Positions 44,000 through 55,231 of a stretch of 64,000 nt of DNA are shown in pieces (position 1 is the first letter of the stretch; every line of letters starts with the position of its first letter). The notes below the pieces were generated by a model that was not told where the DNA came from, ran no database searches, and saw only the letters and a list, made by a program, of their open reading frames with translations. Source of the DNA: Termitomyces sp. T153 (Eukaryota; Basidiomycota; Agaricomycetes; Agaricales; Lyophyllaceae); the NCBI GenBank assembly GCA_018296165.2, contig JACKQL020000005.1, positions 434,001-498,000 of the forward strand. The letters run 5' to 3'. Position numbers and translations under genes: made by a program.

Positions 44000-46659
44000 T
44001 GGGCCAATAGGGCTTGGGACTCAGGGGCATTGGCCTTTGTTGGCTGTGCAGGCTTCCTTGGTTCAGCACAGACTCAAAGACATTCTTAGCAATGGGGTGC
44101 AACTGGTTATTAAACTGTGGAATATTGTTGTAGTTCAACAGGCACATTCCCAGGCACATGGGTGCCAATCTGGAGCTCAGTTCCATCTGTAATCAAGTGC
44201 TCCTCTGTTGTCTGTGTTGATGTGGCAGCATGAAGCAGTTGGGAAGGGTATTGAATGCAAGGGGCAACTGGTTGTCAGTGAGTGAAGAGGCCAGGGGCAT
44301 TGGGAGCAGGGTTAGGTGGATTATTGATGAGTGAATTGTCATCTCCTTCAATGACTGTGAGTGATCTATGACCTGTCCCTTCATTAAAGATTACATCCCT
44401 CAACATTACAATGGTTTTGCTGCCATGGTTGTACAACCAATACCTGCTTTCTGAGTACCCAACAAATGTATACTTAACCAATCTCAGATCCAACTCTTTT
44501 CAAATACTACACATCCAAAAGGGCAGAGATGGGACACATTTTGGTGCTTCTGCATCCACAGCCATTCAGGTATAACATATGGAAATCAAGCTGAGGGAAG
44601 TAGGTTTCTGGTATGGATTCTGGCTTGGCCCACAAGCTTTTAGGAAGACCCCTCTCAGCCAATATGCATCTCACACCCTTGATGACAGTGCTGATGTTTT
44701 GCTTGAGGAAACCATTCTGGGAATGTGCATAAGGTACTGTTGGCTTTATGATTATACCATGCTCTATGCAATATGTCACTCATAGCTCATTGATCCACTC
44801 ATTTTGAGCATCTACTTGAATGATGAGCAGCTTTTGACCCATCTGGCATTCAGACCTGGGTTTTGAATGCCACAAGCATGGTGGCTGCATCTTTTTGTGC
44901 CAGGAAATAGCCAACAAGTTGAGTGGTGTTGTCATCCACCACCATCATCAAGTAGAATGCCCCCCTAAGGACTGGGTTGATGCTGGTTCCCACAAGTCTA
45001 GGTGAACACAGTCATTTGGATTATTCCTGATGTCTTGCTCCCCACTGTATGGATGTGATGTGTGTTTTCCATAGATGCAGTCATTGCAGAGTCCCCTGAC
45101 ATTTAGATACCCTTGTAATCTTAGACCCTTCACCATGTCCTGGCAAGTGAAATTTCAGATGCTCTCCACCCCTGCATGGGCAAATTGCCTGTGCCACCCA
45201 TTGAGGTCAATGGGGACATCAATGGCTGGTGCAATCATTGCTTAGGTGCCTAACCTAGTGGTGGTGTCAAACAAATCAAGCAGGTACATCCCACTATTGC
45301 CTTGGCCAGTCAGGAACTTGTTTCTGCTCAGGTCAAGGAAAATGGCTTTTCCTTTGCCAAAAATGATGGAGAATTCTGCAGTATCAAACTTCCCAATAGA
45401 GATCAGGTTTGCCAACAAGTCCAGGGTATATAGGGCATTTCTAAAGTCTGATTCTGCAGATCCATCTCTAGGTTGGACTGTCTTCCTGACTATGCCCTGC
45501 ACAATGATATAGAAGACCAATTCATGTGCTGCCACCTGGCTCTGGCAAGGTGAGGCTAAGGTTTGGTATTCTGAGAAATCTTCCCTATGGACAAAACAGT
45601 GGTTGCTTAAGCCAGAGTCAGCAAATGTGGGGATGTGGGATTGGGTTTGGAGAGCTAGAGTGGTCACTTCTGGAGATAAGTCAGCAGGTAGACCATTTCT
45701 TTAGTATATGGCCATGGGTCAGTAGTGTGCCATGAGCACATAAGTGGTATGAGTTATCAACACATTTGTATCTGCTAGGTTAACCATGGGCATTCCTGAT
45801 GTGACATTCAGGGTTACTAGTGTGCTATCATGGTTTCTAAAATTTGCAGGAAATCATTCTTCTTTCCCTCTGCCTTTCCAGTAGCAGTTTGCATTGATAT
45901 GCCTGGTCCTGCCACAATTTTGGTTTGCACAAAGAAGTTTGGGCTTTTGGAATTTTGTAGTTGCCTGTAGTGCCATGGCAGACATTCTAGCTGTCTTGCA
46001 ACCTTTTACACACTCCAAATGGACCATAAGACTGGTAATGAGTTGGGCTGATGTGGTGGTGGAATAGAGGCTTGAGACAATGGTGTCCTAAGACTCTGAA
46101 AGTGACATGATGACAATGGATCAAAAGTGGCATTGGTAATTATGACCCCTTTCTCCACTGCCTCATTCACTTTGTGTGTAGATCCTTGACCATGGGCTAG
46201 GAAGTCTCCACCTTCCTCAAGCTGGGCCATGCATAGTACCTTCTCAGCCCCTGTGGCTGCAATGTCAGAGATGGTGCTGTAGGCATTGGCCAGTGCATGC
46301 CATGCATCAGTCACATTTCCATTCATTTTTATGCCAAGGCTGACTGGATTTTTATAGTTGTTGACAATAAGCCATTGTGGCTATCCCATTCATTGACAGA
46401 TGGTGTTTCAGAGTATTATTTGGTCAAATCCATGGAGGTCAGGGTGAGAGTCTTTTTAGTGTCAGACTGTGCTATGGTACCCTCAAGGTATCCACAAGCA
46501 CCATGGGATCTTGCTGCCAACAGGACTTGGTCCCTAAAGACAATAAAGTTTGCTCTGTCAAAATGCAGTTCTTCAGTGAAGGTAAGGGGGGTTGTAGGAG
46601 TTGTTGGTTGTCATTTTTTAGGCAGTGTCTAGACAGTAGTGTACTCAACAAGTATGTGA
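44000..46659 (-). pseudogene. Ty1/copia gag-protease-integrase, decayed
   Basis: In minus orientation after an LTR and primer site: gag from ATG 46659 with several stops (FRDQVLLAA, AWHALANAYSTISDIAATGAE blocks), a protease-like FADSGLSNH (family DxGAS/T), gag-pre-integrase (GNSGMYLLDLF; GLCNDCIYGKHTSHPY; VHLDLWEPASTQSLGG) and integrase (TVPYAHSQNGFLKQN; KYTFVGYSESRYW). Reverse transcriptase is missing, as the element is cut near 44000 beside the LTR2 remnant. Frames are split by stops and indels and CG is depleted. It is inactive. Confidence 0.75.
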
Positions 46660-46726
46660 TGAGCCATTTTAATCAATAGAAAAAAAATTTGTGTTTCATT
46701 TGTGCTTCTTGCAGTAGAAGAGCAAT

Positions 46727-46742
46727 ACAGGGCTCTATAATC
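46727..46742 (-). other. Copia primer-binding site (decayed)
   Basis: Directly after the LTR the minus strand reads ATTATAGAGCCCTG, close to the usual copia initiator-Met site TGGTATCAGAGC. Confidence 0.5.
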
Positions 46743-46972
46743 TGTAGAGATAAACACTGTAAGTCCTCAGAGTCAAACACAGTAGTGTAGACAGCTGAAG
46801 GAAGTGCATTCTGTGTATGTGAGTTTTGAATATCTGAGAAAATAAGGTTTATGATAAAGAATAGCAAACAACAATTGAGAAAGAGAGAGGTGTGGCACTG
46901 ACTGGAGGTAAGACAGAAAAGGAGATATAAATGAAAAAGAGAATGCCAGTCTGCCAGAGTCAACTCTCAACA
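46743..46972 (-). repeat. 5' LTR of the copia element
   Basis: In minus orientation TGTTGAGAGTTGAC...TCTCTACA, 230 bp, followed by the primer-binding site and the gag at 46659. TGTTGAGAG is a common copia LTR start. The element has no 3' LTR in the window. Confidence 0.7.
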
Positions 46973-47375
46973 GAACTGTTATCCCTTGCCACTCATCTCT
47001 GAACTTGTCAATAACCTTCAAGGTGCATGCTACTTCACCAATTTGGATGTCCACTGGGGCTACAATAATGTATGCATCAAGGAAGGAGACAAGTGGAAGG
47101 CAGCATTCCAAACCAATTGTGGACTCTTTGAACCTCTGGTGATGTTCTTTGGTCTCACAACAGCCCAGCTACTTTCCAAACCATAATGAATGACATCTTC
47201 CATGATCTGATTGCTGAAGGTGTTGTTTGTGTGTATTTTGACAATATCCTCATCTATACTAAGACCTTGGAGGAACACTGTTGGATCACATGCATTGTCT
47301 TGGAGTGTCTCTGCCAACACCAGCTCTACCTCAAGCCTGAGAAGTGTGAGTTTGAGCAGACTAAGGTTGAGTACC
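46973..47375 (+). pseudogene. Gypsy reverse-transcriptase fragment
   Basis: The plus strand encodes YPLPLISELVNNLQGACYF, LDVHWGYNNVCIKEGDKWKA, MVFFGLT-like block (VMFFGLTTAQ), and VCVYFDNILIYTKT (the YxDD box reads YFDN), KCEFEQTKVEYL. It is bounded by the copia LTR on the left and an LTR3 on the right. It is a second, independent copy of the region at 48626-49080. One frameshift is at 47186. Confidence 0.75.
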
Positions 47376-47800
47376 TGTAATGGGATGACCCTGTTAGGCA
47401 ACTTCAATAAATAACTCTGACTCTACCTGGCCTTAATCATAGGTGTAGCATCATCTCTAGTGCATCCAATTGATCAGCTGCCAACCCTTGTGCCCTCCAG
47501 TCAGTATTAGTCAGCCCTTCATAGTCATTGGACTCTATTTCTCCTTTTGATGTATTGTTAGTCATTACTGCTTAGCATACCTGGGCTGCTTACCACATAT
47601 AGCATTAGTCATAGCATAGCCATGGATGTAGTATATGAGCCAGTCAGCAGGATCAAATATCCTCTGACCAAACAATAGTGGTGTTCTCCTGGCCTATCCA
47701 TTGATCTGACTGTAAGAGCTCCAGCATTGTTACTCACATTTGGCTTGCTATGCTTGCCCCTCACCCAATGCTTAGCCACTTTGTGCTCCTTTGATTCTAA
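47376..47800 (+). repeat. LTR3, plus-oriented copy (partial)
   Basis: It begins TGTAATGGGATGACCC and matches the complement of 48144-48621 over about 400 bases (AGGTGTAGCATCATCTCTAG, ATGTATTGTTAGT, GATGTAGTATATGA landmarks), then gives way to repeat R near 47805. Confidence 0.65.
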
Positions 47801-47807
47801 CTAACTC

Positions 47808-48040
47808 TACCAACTAGAGTGACACTTTGTGTTATCTACCAAACAACATGTAGCATTAGGCCTCAAGGTATGCATGCATATCAGACCAGTGCTGTCTACA
47901 AGAACAATTACTTGAAGTACTTGGCAACATACACACACTCACTTAAAAGTGTTGCAGTCACAGATAAATTTACATGCACTTCTGGTCAACATTTGTAAGA
48001 GGTCTAGGCTTTTATGCCCAGCAGGTACTACACCCTGCAA
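47808..48040 (+). repeat. Repeat R, middle copy
   Basis: Similar to 40336-40560 and to 55660-55884 (inverted): GTGACACTTTGTGT, GCATGCATATCAG, CCAGTGCTGTCTAC and TTTACATGCACTTCTGGTC are shared. Differences are mostly CG to TG/CA in this copy. Confidence 0.75.
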
Positions 48041-48143
48041 TTCTGACACATCAATATAAATACAAAATTTAAAATAGGGACTGATTCCCCAGACAGCATT
48101 CTTAGATATTCTTCAAGGACTACTGAGTTCTCAGCCATGATGG

Positions 48144-48621
48144 TGTAAGCGGATCAAGCACAACCAGAGATGGACCCAGCAATGACAAGTGACACAAACA
48201 GCAAGCAAGAGTCAAAGGGCAGTATGAGCAGCTAAGAGTCAGGCAAGCAGGCAAGCACAGCAAGCAAGGCTAAGGTAATGATGCTGGGGCTCTTACAGTC
48301 AGTCTAGTGGATAGGCCAGGAAGACACTGCTATTGTTTGGTCCAAGGATATCCTATCCTACAGACCAGTTTATATACTACATCTATGGCTATGCTATGAC
48401 CAATGCTATATGTGGTAAGTGGCCTGGGTATACTAAACAGTAATCACTAACAATACATCAAAAGGAAAAATAGGGTCTAATGACTACAAAGGGCTGAATA
48501 CTACTGATCAGAGGGTGCAGGGGCTTGGCAGCCAGTCAATCGGATATGCTAGAGTTGATACTATACCTATGACTAAGGCTGGATAGAGTTGGAGTTACCT
48601 AATAAGGGTTGTTCCCTTACA
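48144..48621 (-). repeat. LTR3, minus-oriented complete copy
   Basis: 478 bp; in minus orientation TGTAAGGGAACAACCC...CGCTTACA with matching TGTAAG/CTTACA ends. An ATG follows (minus strand, 48137, MAENSVVLEEYLR), possibly the start of its own gag, soon cut by repeat R. Confidence 0.65.
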
Positions 48622-51180
48622 GACAGTGAAAAATCACTACCCCCTCCCTCTCATCTCCAAGCTCATCAACAACCTCTGGGGTGTGCAATACCTCACTAAA
48701 CTACTCAACTGGATGTCTAGTGGGGCTACAACAATGTGCACATCTAGGAAAGAGACAAGTGGAAGGCCACCTTCCAGACCAACTGGAGATTGTTCAAACC
48801 ACTGGTTATGTTCTTTGGACTCACCAACAGCCCCACCATGTTCCAGACAATGATAAACTTCTAGACAATGATAAACAACATTTTCTGGGACCTCATTGCA
48901 GAGGGTGTAGTGTGTGTATACCTCAATGACATCCTCATCTACACCAAGACATTGAAAAAACACCATCAGATCACTTGCCTCATCTTGGAATGCTTCTGCC
49001 AGCACAAGCTCTACTTCAAACAAGAGAAGTGTGAGTTCAAGCAGATCCAGACCAAGTATCTTAGCCTGATCATCTTGCACAGAGCCACAGAGATGGACCC
49101 AGTGAAGGTAGCAGGTGTGGTGGAGTGGCCAGAGCCCAAGAACAAGAAGGAGGTGCAGGCTTTCCTTGGCTTTGCAAACTTCTACCAGAGATTCATCCAG
49201 GGCTTCTTGCACCATGCCTGTCTACTATTTGACCTTACTGGAAAGGATGTTGTATGGAGTTGGGGACCTCCAGAGCAGGTGGCCTCTGATGCTCTCAAGT
49301 GTGCCATGACTTCCAGACCCATCCTCCTCTTCCTGGATGACAACTCCCCCTTCTGAGTGGAAGCTGACAGCTCCAACTTTGCCACTGGGGCCATCCTCTC
49401 ACAGCAATCTCCAAAGGATGGGAAGTGGTATCTGGTGGCCTTTTACAGCCTGAACACAGTAGAGCAGAACTATGAGATCCATGACAAGGAGATGCTGGCC
49501 ATCATTTGGTCATTTGAGGAGTGGCAGCACTTCCTAGAAGGCACATGGCACAAGTTCAAGGTCTGGACAGATCACAAGAACCTCAAATACTTCTGGATAG
49601 CTAAGAAGCTCAATCACTGACAGGCTTGGTGGTCCCTCTACCTTGCCAACTTTGACTTCTTGCTGCACCACAAGCCTGGCCAGAGCATGGGGAAACTGGA
49701 CACTCTGTCCCAGAGAGCAGACCATGGCATGGGGGGGGGGGATAACAGCAACATTGTGCTCCTCCACCCCAAACTGTTTGCAATCCGAGCCATGGAGGGT
49801 CTAGCTGTTGAGGGAGCAAAGGTGGACATCCTCTGGGCCATACAGCAGGGTAATCAGAATGGTCAGCAGGAGGAACTCATTGTGCAGGCAGCTCAGGTGC
49901 TGAAGTCAGGGCATACCACTGGTGCCAAGTCAGTCTGCATGGATGAATGGGCCCTCTAAGATAGGATCCTGACTTTTAGAGACTGTATCTACATGCTCAA
50001 GGTTCTGGAGCTCTGTTGGAGAATTGTGGAGCAACACCACAACTCCTGTGTTGCTGGGCACCCTAGACAATGGAAGACATTGGAGCTAGTATTGTGGAAC
50101 TACTGGTGGCCCCAGATGTCCTGGTATATTGGATCCTACACTAGTACATGTGATCTCTGTCTCCAAACCAAGCCCCAATGCCAACTCCCCTATGGACAGC
50201 TACACCTGCTGCCCATGCCTACAGAACAATGGAGTGTGGCTTCTGTGGACTTCATTGTAGAACTCCCCAATGCTCATAGTTACAGTGTGATCATGGTGGT
50301 GGTGGACCTGTACAGCAAGCAAGCACACTTCATTCCAACCCACACCACCTGCTCTGCCATGGGTGCTGCAAACCTGTACTGGAGCAATGTCTGGAAACTC
50401 CATGGCCTCCCTGATGCCTATGTCTCTGACCAGGGACCACAATTTGTGGCAGACTTCACCAGGGAGCTCTACTGACTGCTCAGTGTGAAGCTTCACACCT
50501 CCACTGCCTACCACCCACAGTTCAACAGTCAAACTGAAAAACATGAGACAGCACCCATGCATGGGTTTCAAACTCCAGGCCTGACCTTCAAAGAATGAGG
50601 CAGTGAACAAATTTGTGGACCAGATAAAGAGGTCACAGGAGGAGGCCCGAGCAGTGCTAGCAAAGGCAAAGGACAACATGGCACAATACTACAACTGTAG
50701 GAGGACCCTGGAGCACAAATACCAGCCTGGAGATCAAGTCTACTTTCATGGTGGAACAACAGGTAGGGCCCCTAGCCTATCAACTCCAGCTCCCCACAGA
50801 GATGTGCCAGCTTCACCTAGTGTTCAATGTGGTCAAATTAACTCTGGCCCTCAAGGATCCTATTTCGAGGGGATATCTGCCACCTCCACCACCTCCAGTG
50901 GTGGTCAACAACAACAAGGAGTTATGAGGTGGAGGAAATCCTGGATAGTCATTTATTCTGGAGACAACTACAATACAAGGTGAAGTGAAAAGGCTACAGG
51001 ATCAAGGATATCTTCTGGGAACTGTGGGAGAATGTACATGCCCCTAGGGCTCATCAAGGAGTTCTACAGGAGACACCCAGATGCTCTGTGTGCCATACAA
51101 GATATCTACCCTATTTTGCCAGCAGACCAAGCAATCAGGGACTACTTCTACTCTGCATGTTGAGACACTGCATGCTAGAG
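48622..51180 (+). pseudogene. Chromodomain-type gypsy pol (RT, RNase H, integrase, chromodomain), decayed
   Basis: Order of blocks: RT from YPLPLISKLINNLWGVQYL; palm box VCVYLNDILIYTKT (YLND for YxDD); LGFANFYQRFIQ; RNase H VEADSSNFATGAILSQ and VWTDHKNLKYF; integrase linker; zinc-finger TCDLCLQTKP; core VDFIVELP, VSDQGPQFVADFTREL and HTSTAYHPQ; then a deletion joins directly to EAVNKFVDQIKRSQEE; KYQPGDQVYF; and a chromodomain-like end near 50930-51050 (EVEEILDS..., KGYRIKDIFWELWENV). Stops and frameshifts are frequent. It has no gag or 5' LTR here; LTR1 follows at 51190, nine bases past a GAGGGGAGG purine tract. CG is depleted. Confidence 0.82.
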
Positions 51181-51189
51181 GGGAGGTGA

Positions 51190-51557
51190 TGTCAGGGGAC
51201 TTCCATTTCTGACCTCCACAACCTATTCCAGTGCCTCTGCAGCTTGTTTGAGTCTCCAGGGCTCATTCTACAACCCTGGAGATCTCCAGAGAACTGCGGA
51301 GTTCTCTGTATTACCTCAGTGACCATTGTCCTAGGGTTAAGATTAGCTCTGGCCTTCTGTGCAGTAGTTCCCATGCCTCCACCATCTGCTGATGTACTGC
51401 ACCAAGCAGCAGGGATGCTTAGACTTCTTTTCTTTGGATCCCCCTCTGCTAGGTGATTAGGTACTGATTGTATTGTCATCTACTCTCCTAGTATACTTCA
51501 GATTCCTCTCTGCTAGCTGCATGACTCCAATCTGCCATTCTGGAGGTTGCCCTTATA
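51190..51557 (+). repeat. LTR1 copy, 3' LTR of the preceding gypsy piece
   Basis: 368 bp, TGTCAGGGGACTTCC...GCCCTTATA, preceded by purine-rich GAGGGGAGGTGA. No target duplication flanks it; the next base begins another integrase fragment. Confidence 0.8.
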
Positions 51558-52315
51558 GCTGTCCATGCCTGCAGAACAATGGAGCATTGCCTCCATCCAT
51601 TGTAGAGCTCCCCAATGCCCATGGTTATGACACAACCATGGTTATGGTGGACCTATGCAGCAAGCAAGTGCACTTCATTTCAACCCTCACCACCTGCTTT
51701 GCCATGAGCACTGCAAATCTGTATTGTAGAAATGTCTAGAAGCTCCATAGCTGCTCCAATGCCTATGTCTTTGACTGGGGGCCACAATTTGTAGTGGACT
51801 TCACCAGAAAACTCTACCAACTACTTGGCATAAAGCTTCACACCTCCACTGCCTATCACCCACAGTCCAATGGCCAGGCCAAATGTGTAAACCAGGAGTT
51901 GGAGCAGTACCTCCATCTCTTCTGCAACAAGCACCAGGATGACTGGGATGAACTCCTCTCCAATGCCAAGTTCCAATACAACAACCATGTTCACACATCC
52001 ACCCAGTTCTCATTCTTCCTTGACACCAGACAACACCTGCATATAGGCTTTGAACCCTGGGCCCAACCCTCAGAGAATGAAGCAGTAAACAAATTTGTGG
52101 ACCAGATAAAGAGGTTACAGGAGGAGGCCCAAGCAGTGCTGGCAAAGGCAAAGAACAACATGATGCAATACTATGACCATAGAAGGTCCCCAGGGCACAA
52201 ATACCAGCCCAGAGATTGAGTCTACCTGGATGCCTCTGACATTACAACTACCTGGCCCTCAAAAAAGCTGTTGCACTGCCAGTTGGGGCATTTCATGGTA
52301 GAATGGCAGGTAGCC
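51558..52315 (+). pseudogene. Gypsy integrase fragment (second copy)
   Basis: It overlaps in content with 50200-50750 but keeps the part deleted there: VELPNAHGYDTTMVMVDL, FVVDFTRKLYQLLG, HTSTAYHPQSNGQAKCVNQE (a catalytic Glu equivalent reads Lys in this stretch), YLHLFCNKHQDDWDELLSNA, WAQPSENEAVNKFVDQIKRL, KYQPRD then a TGA. It continues past the inserted solo LTR at 53513. Confidence 0.75.
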
Positions 52316-52320
52316 TAGCC

Positions 52321-53507
52321 TATCATGACCTGTTCCCTGAACCTCCACACACTATTCTCAACTTGCCCACTTCCCCAGAGTTTCCCCCAATGCCCCGCCA
52401 ACTTTCCCTTACCATTGTTCACCCTCTGCGCCTACCCCAGCTAACTCTGATGCACCCTTGGCTAACTCTGACAGCCCCCTGGGTAACTCTGACGTCTTCT
52501 CTGCAGCCACTGACACTTCCCCTGGATCTCCTGAACCCCAAGAACCACCCCTGCTGTTCCTGACCTTCGTCAACATGTCATCAAGTCAGCACCCTGGTTC
52601 CTCTGACTCACTCCAGAGTATCATGACAACCTCAGGACAGCCTGCATTCCCAAGTGATCCCATCAACATATCAATGTGGCCTGCCCCTTGATCACAACTG
52701 ACACCTGTTGACTCTGCCAAGCTCTGCCAAGCCCTGCCACCACAGTCATTGTTCCCCAGAGCTCCCCCGTAGTCAGTATATAAGTCATAGAGTAGCCCTT
52801 CATACTCTAGTCTTGATATTGCTTAACATTACCTATGGTCTGATTGTTTTCTTCTCATGTTTTGTGTTTTGTGTCTCATGTTCCATTCCCATTACTCTCA
52901 GTCTCCTGATCTTGTCTTGTCTCTGTCTCATTATTGTTCTAGTTATCATTTCATGTCTCTGCCCAAATCTATTTCTGTTCTTGTCTTGTTCTTGTCTTGC
53001 CTCCATCTCGTCTTGTCTCATCTGATTCTGCTTCTTCCCATCATGCTCAAGTTTTCCCAACCTTAACACTTATACAACCTCTGTGCTTACAATTGCAAGT
53101 AATGTACCCACAAACCTGCTATTATGATTATGACAAACCCACATTCATTGCACCTACTCTGGACCTTGCTAACCAGCTTGGCTCCGACCCCCATCAACTT
53201 CTGTTGATCCCCCTCAAGCTTCAGCTCTGCTCCCATCACTCACATAGCCCCTGCTTTCTCTGCACCCACGATACTCGCCTCCAGACTTGTGCCTGACACT
53301 CCATCAAGCTTGCCCCTTCCCTGCAACCCACCTCAGACTCCTCCAGATCACCCCAGACTTGCTCGGATCACTTCCCCCCTGCTTAACCCTGCAAGTCCCC
53401 TATGTTTAGGACCACTCCAAGTGCCCCATTAGTCATGCAGGGAATCACATTTGCCTAGTAAGGATTTGCCAGTGTAGCTGAGCCCCCATTGTCAGCGGGA
53501 CCTGACA
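52321..53507 (+). repeat. Solo LTR (family LTR2) with target duplication
   Basis: 1187 bp, TATCATGACC...GGACCTGACA (first TG mutated to TA), flanked by TAGCC at 52316-52320 and 53508-53512. It interrupts the gypsy piece between integrase and chromodomain; the uninterrupted sequence is seen at 50760-50800. It retains more CG than its surroundings, so it is a later arrival. TATA-like GTCAGTATATAAG lies near 52772. Confidence 0.88.
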
Positions 53508-53512
53508 TAGCC

Positions 53513-53905
53513 TACCAACTCTGGCTCCCCACAGGGATGTGCCAGCTTCATCCAGTATTCAACATTGTCAAATTGACTCTGGCCCCAAAGAATCTTATCC
53601 TAGAGTGACATCTGCCACTCCTGCTGCCCCTAGTGGTGGTCAATGACAACAAAGAGAGAGGTGGAGGAAATCCTGGATAGTTGTTTATTCTGGCAGTGAC
53701 TACAATACAAGGTGAAGTGGAAGGGCTATGTGATTAAGGATATCTCCTGGGAACTGTGGGAGAATGTACATGCTCCTAGGGCTCATCAAGGAGTTCTACA
53801 GGAGACACCCAGATGCTCTGTGCACCATACAAGGTATCTACCCTATTTTGCTGGTGGATCAAGCAATCAGGGACTACTTCTACTCCGCATGTTGAGACAC
53901 TGCAT
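53513..53905 (+). pseudogene. Gypsy chromodomain end (continuation of 51558-52315)
   Basis: The plus strand encodes a chromodomain-like KWKGYVIKDISWELWENV near 53712-53770, then RAHQGVLQETPRCS. In this family the C-terminal chromodomain targets integration to heterochromatin. A stop at 53685-53700 and small indels break the upstream hinge. Sequence is close to 50760-51175. Confidence 0.7.
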
Positions 53906-53921
53906 GCTAGAGGGGGGGTGA

Positions 53922-54664
53922 TGTCAGGGGACTTCCATTTCTGACCTCCACAACCTATTCCAGTGCCTCTGCAGCTTGTTTGAGTCTCCAGGGCTCATTC
54001 TACAACCCTGGAGATCTCCAGAGAACTGCGGAGTTCTCTGTATTACCTCAGTGATCATTGTCCTAGGATTAAGACTAGCTCCAGCCTTCTGTACAGTAGT
54101 TCCCATGCCTCTGCTGATATGGGATACATACCTGCGAGCACAGTGTGAGATGACAAGTTTCACTGGTTGCACTCACAGGTCTATAAGTGAAATGAGACAA
54201 TGGAATTGTAAGTACAAAGCAGGTGGCCAGTGGCCCAAGCATTTAGGGATAATGGGATGAGAGAGATAAAGAGACAAGAAAGAGATAAGATAAGACTGGT
54301 AGGTGGCCTGATGCCCAAATTAACCCTGGGCAACCACCATCCACACACTTGCCATCTCCAGGGCTCATTCTACAACCCTAGAGATCTCCAGAGAACTGCA
54401 GAGTTCTCTGTATTACCTCAGTGATCATTGTCCTAGGATTAAGACTAGCTCCAGCCTTCTGTACAGTAGTTCCCATGCCTCTGCTGCCCACTGATGCATT
54501 GTGCTAAGCAGCAGGGATCCTCAGACTTGTTCTCTTCAGATTCCCCTCTGCTAGGTGATTAGTTACTGATGGTATTGTCATCTACTCTTGCTAATAAACT
54601 TTGAATTCCCCTCTGCTAGCTAGCTGCATGACTCCAATCTGCTGCTCCAGAGGTTGTTCTTACA
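53922..54664 (+). repeat. LTR1 copy with internal duplication and insertion
   Basis: TGTCAGGGGACTTCC...GTTCTTACA. A segment of about 130 bases (53984-54116) is repeated at 54357-54486 with few changes, separated by 240 bases not found in other LTR1 copies. Without this the length would be about 370, as in the other copies. Confidence 0.78.
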
Positions 54665-55231
54665 GCATCAAGACTGAGGATATAGAGGAGGAATACTCAT
54701 TGCATAGAAGTGCATGCAACACAGCCATGGCAGAAAGTTTGTTGTGGGGATGTGATCTCGTGGGGCCCAGGTACTGGCATGGTTGGGCAGAGTGCTTGGA
54801 TCCTCTGCATGGCTCTTTCCATGCACATGCAAAGCTGGGTGAGAGTTTTGTCATTGCACAAACAAATGTTGAACAAGTCACTCAAGGAATTAAAATGCAC
54901 ATTGGGGTCTGATTTTGAGTGTATCTCATGTAGCTTGGTGCACATTGCAGCCAGATCATCTCAAATAGCATCAATGTCTATCTTGTTGACCTTGTATAGC
55001 CATTGGTAAATCTCTCCTGTGTCCTTGTTGCTATGGAGTTGGTAAGTGTTAAAGGCTGAGAGTGAAACTAGATCATTCTCTTTGAGCTTGGGGCAAGCCT
55101 CCAGTCCCTTGACAATTTGTGCGCCACCAACAGACATCAGGCATCCATACATTGCCTTTTCCCATTCAACATATTTGATGAAACCTAATTTTGACATTGG
55201 AGATCAAGAAGAGGAAGTGGCGTCATTCATT
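54665..55231 (-). pseudogene. Ty1/copia gag start, right-arm copy (truncated)
   Basis: In minus orientation from ATG 55231; identical to 40990-41336 and then continuing (NSLSDLFNICLCNDKTLTQL, CMERAMQRIQALCP) to 54665, where LTR1 interrupts. It has the same two TGA codons as the left copy. Because this copy is longer, the right arm preserves the original context. Confidence 0.6.
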
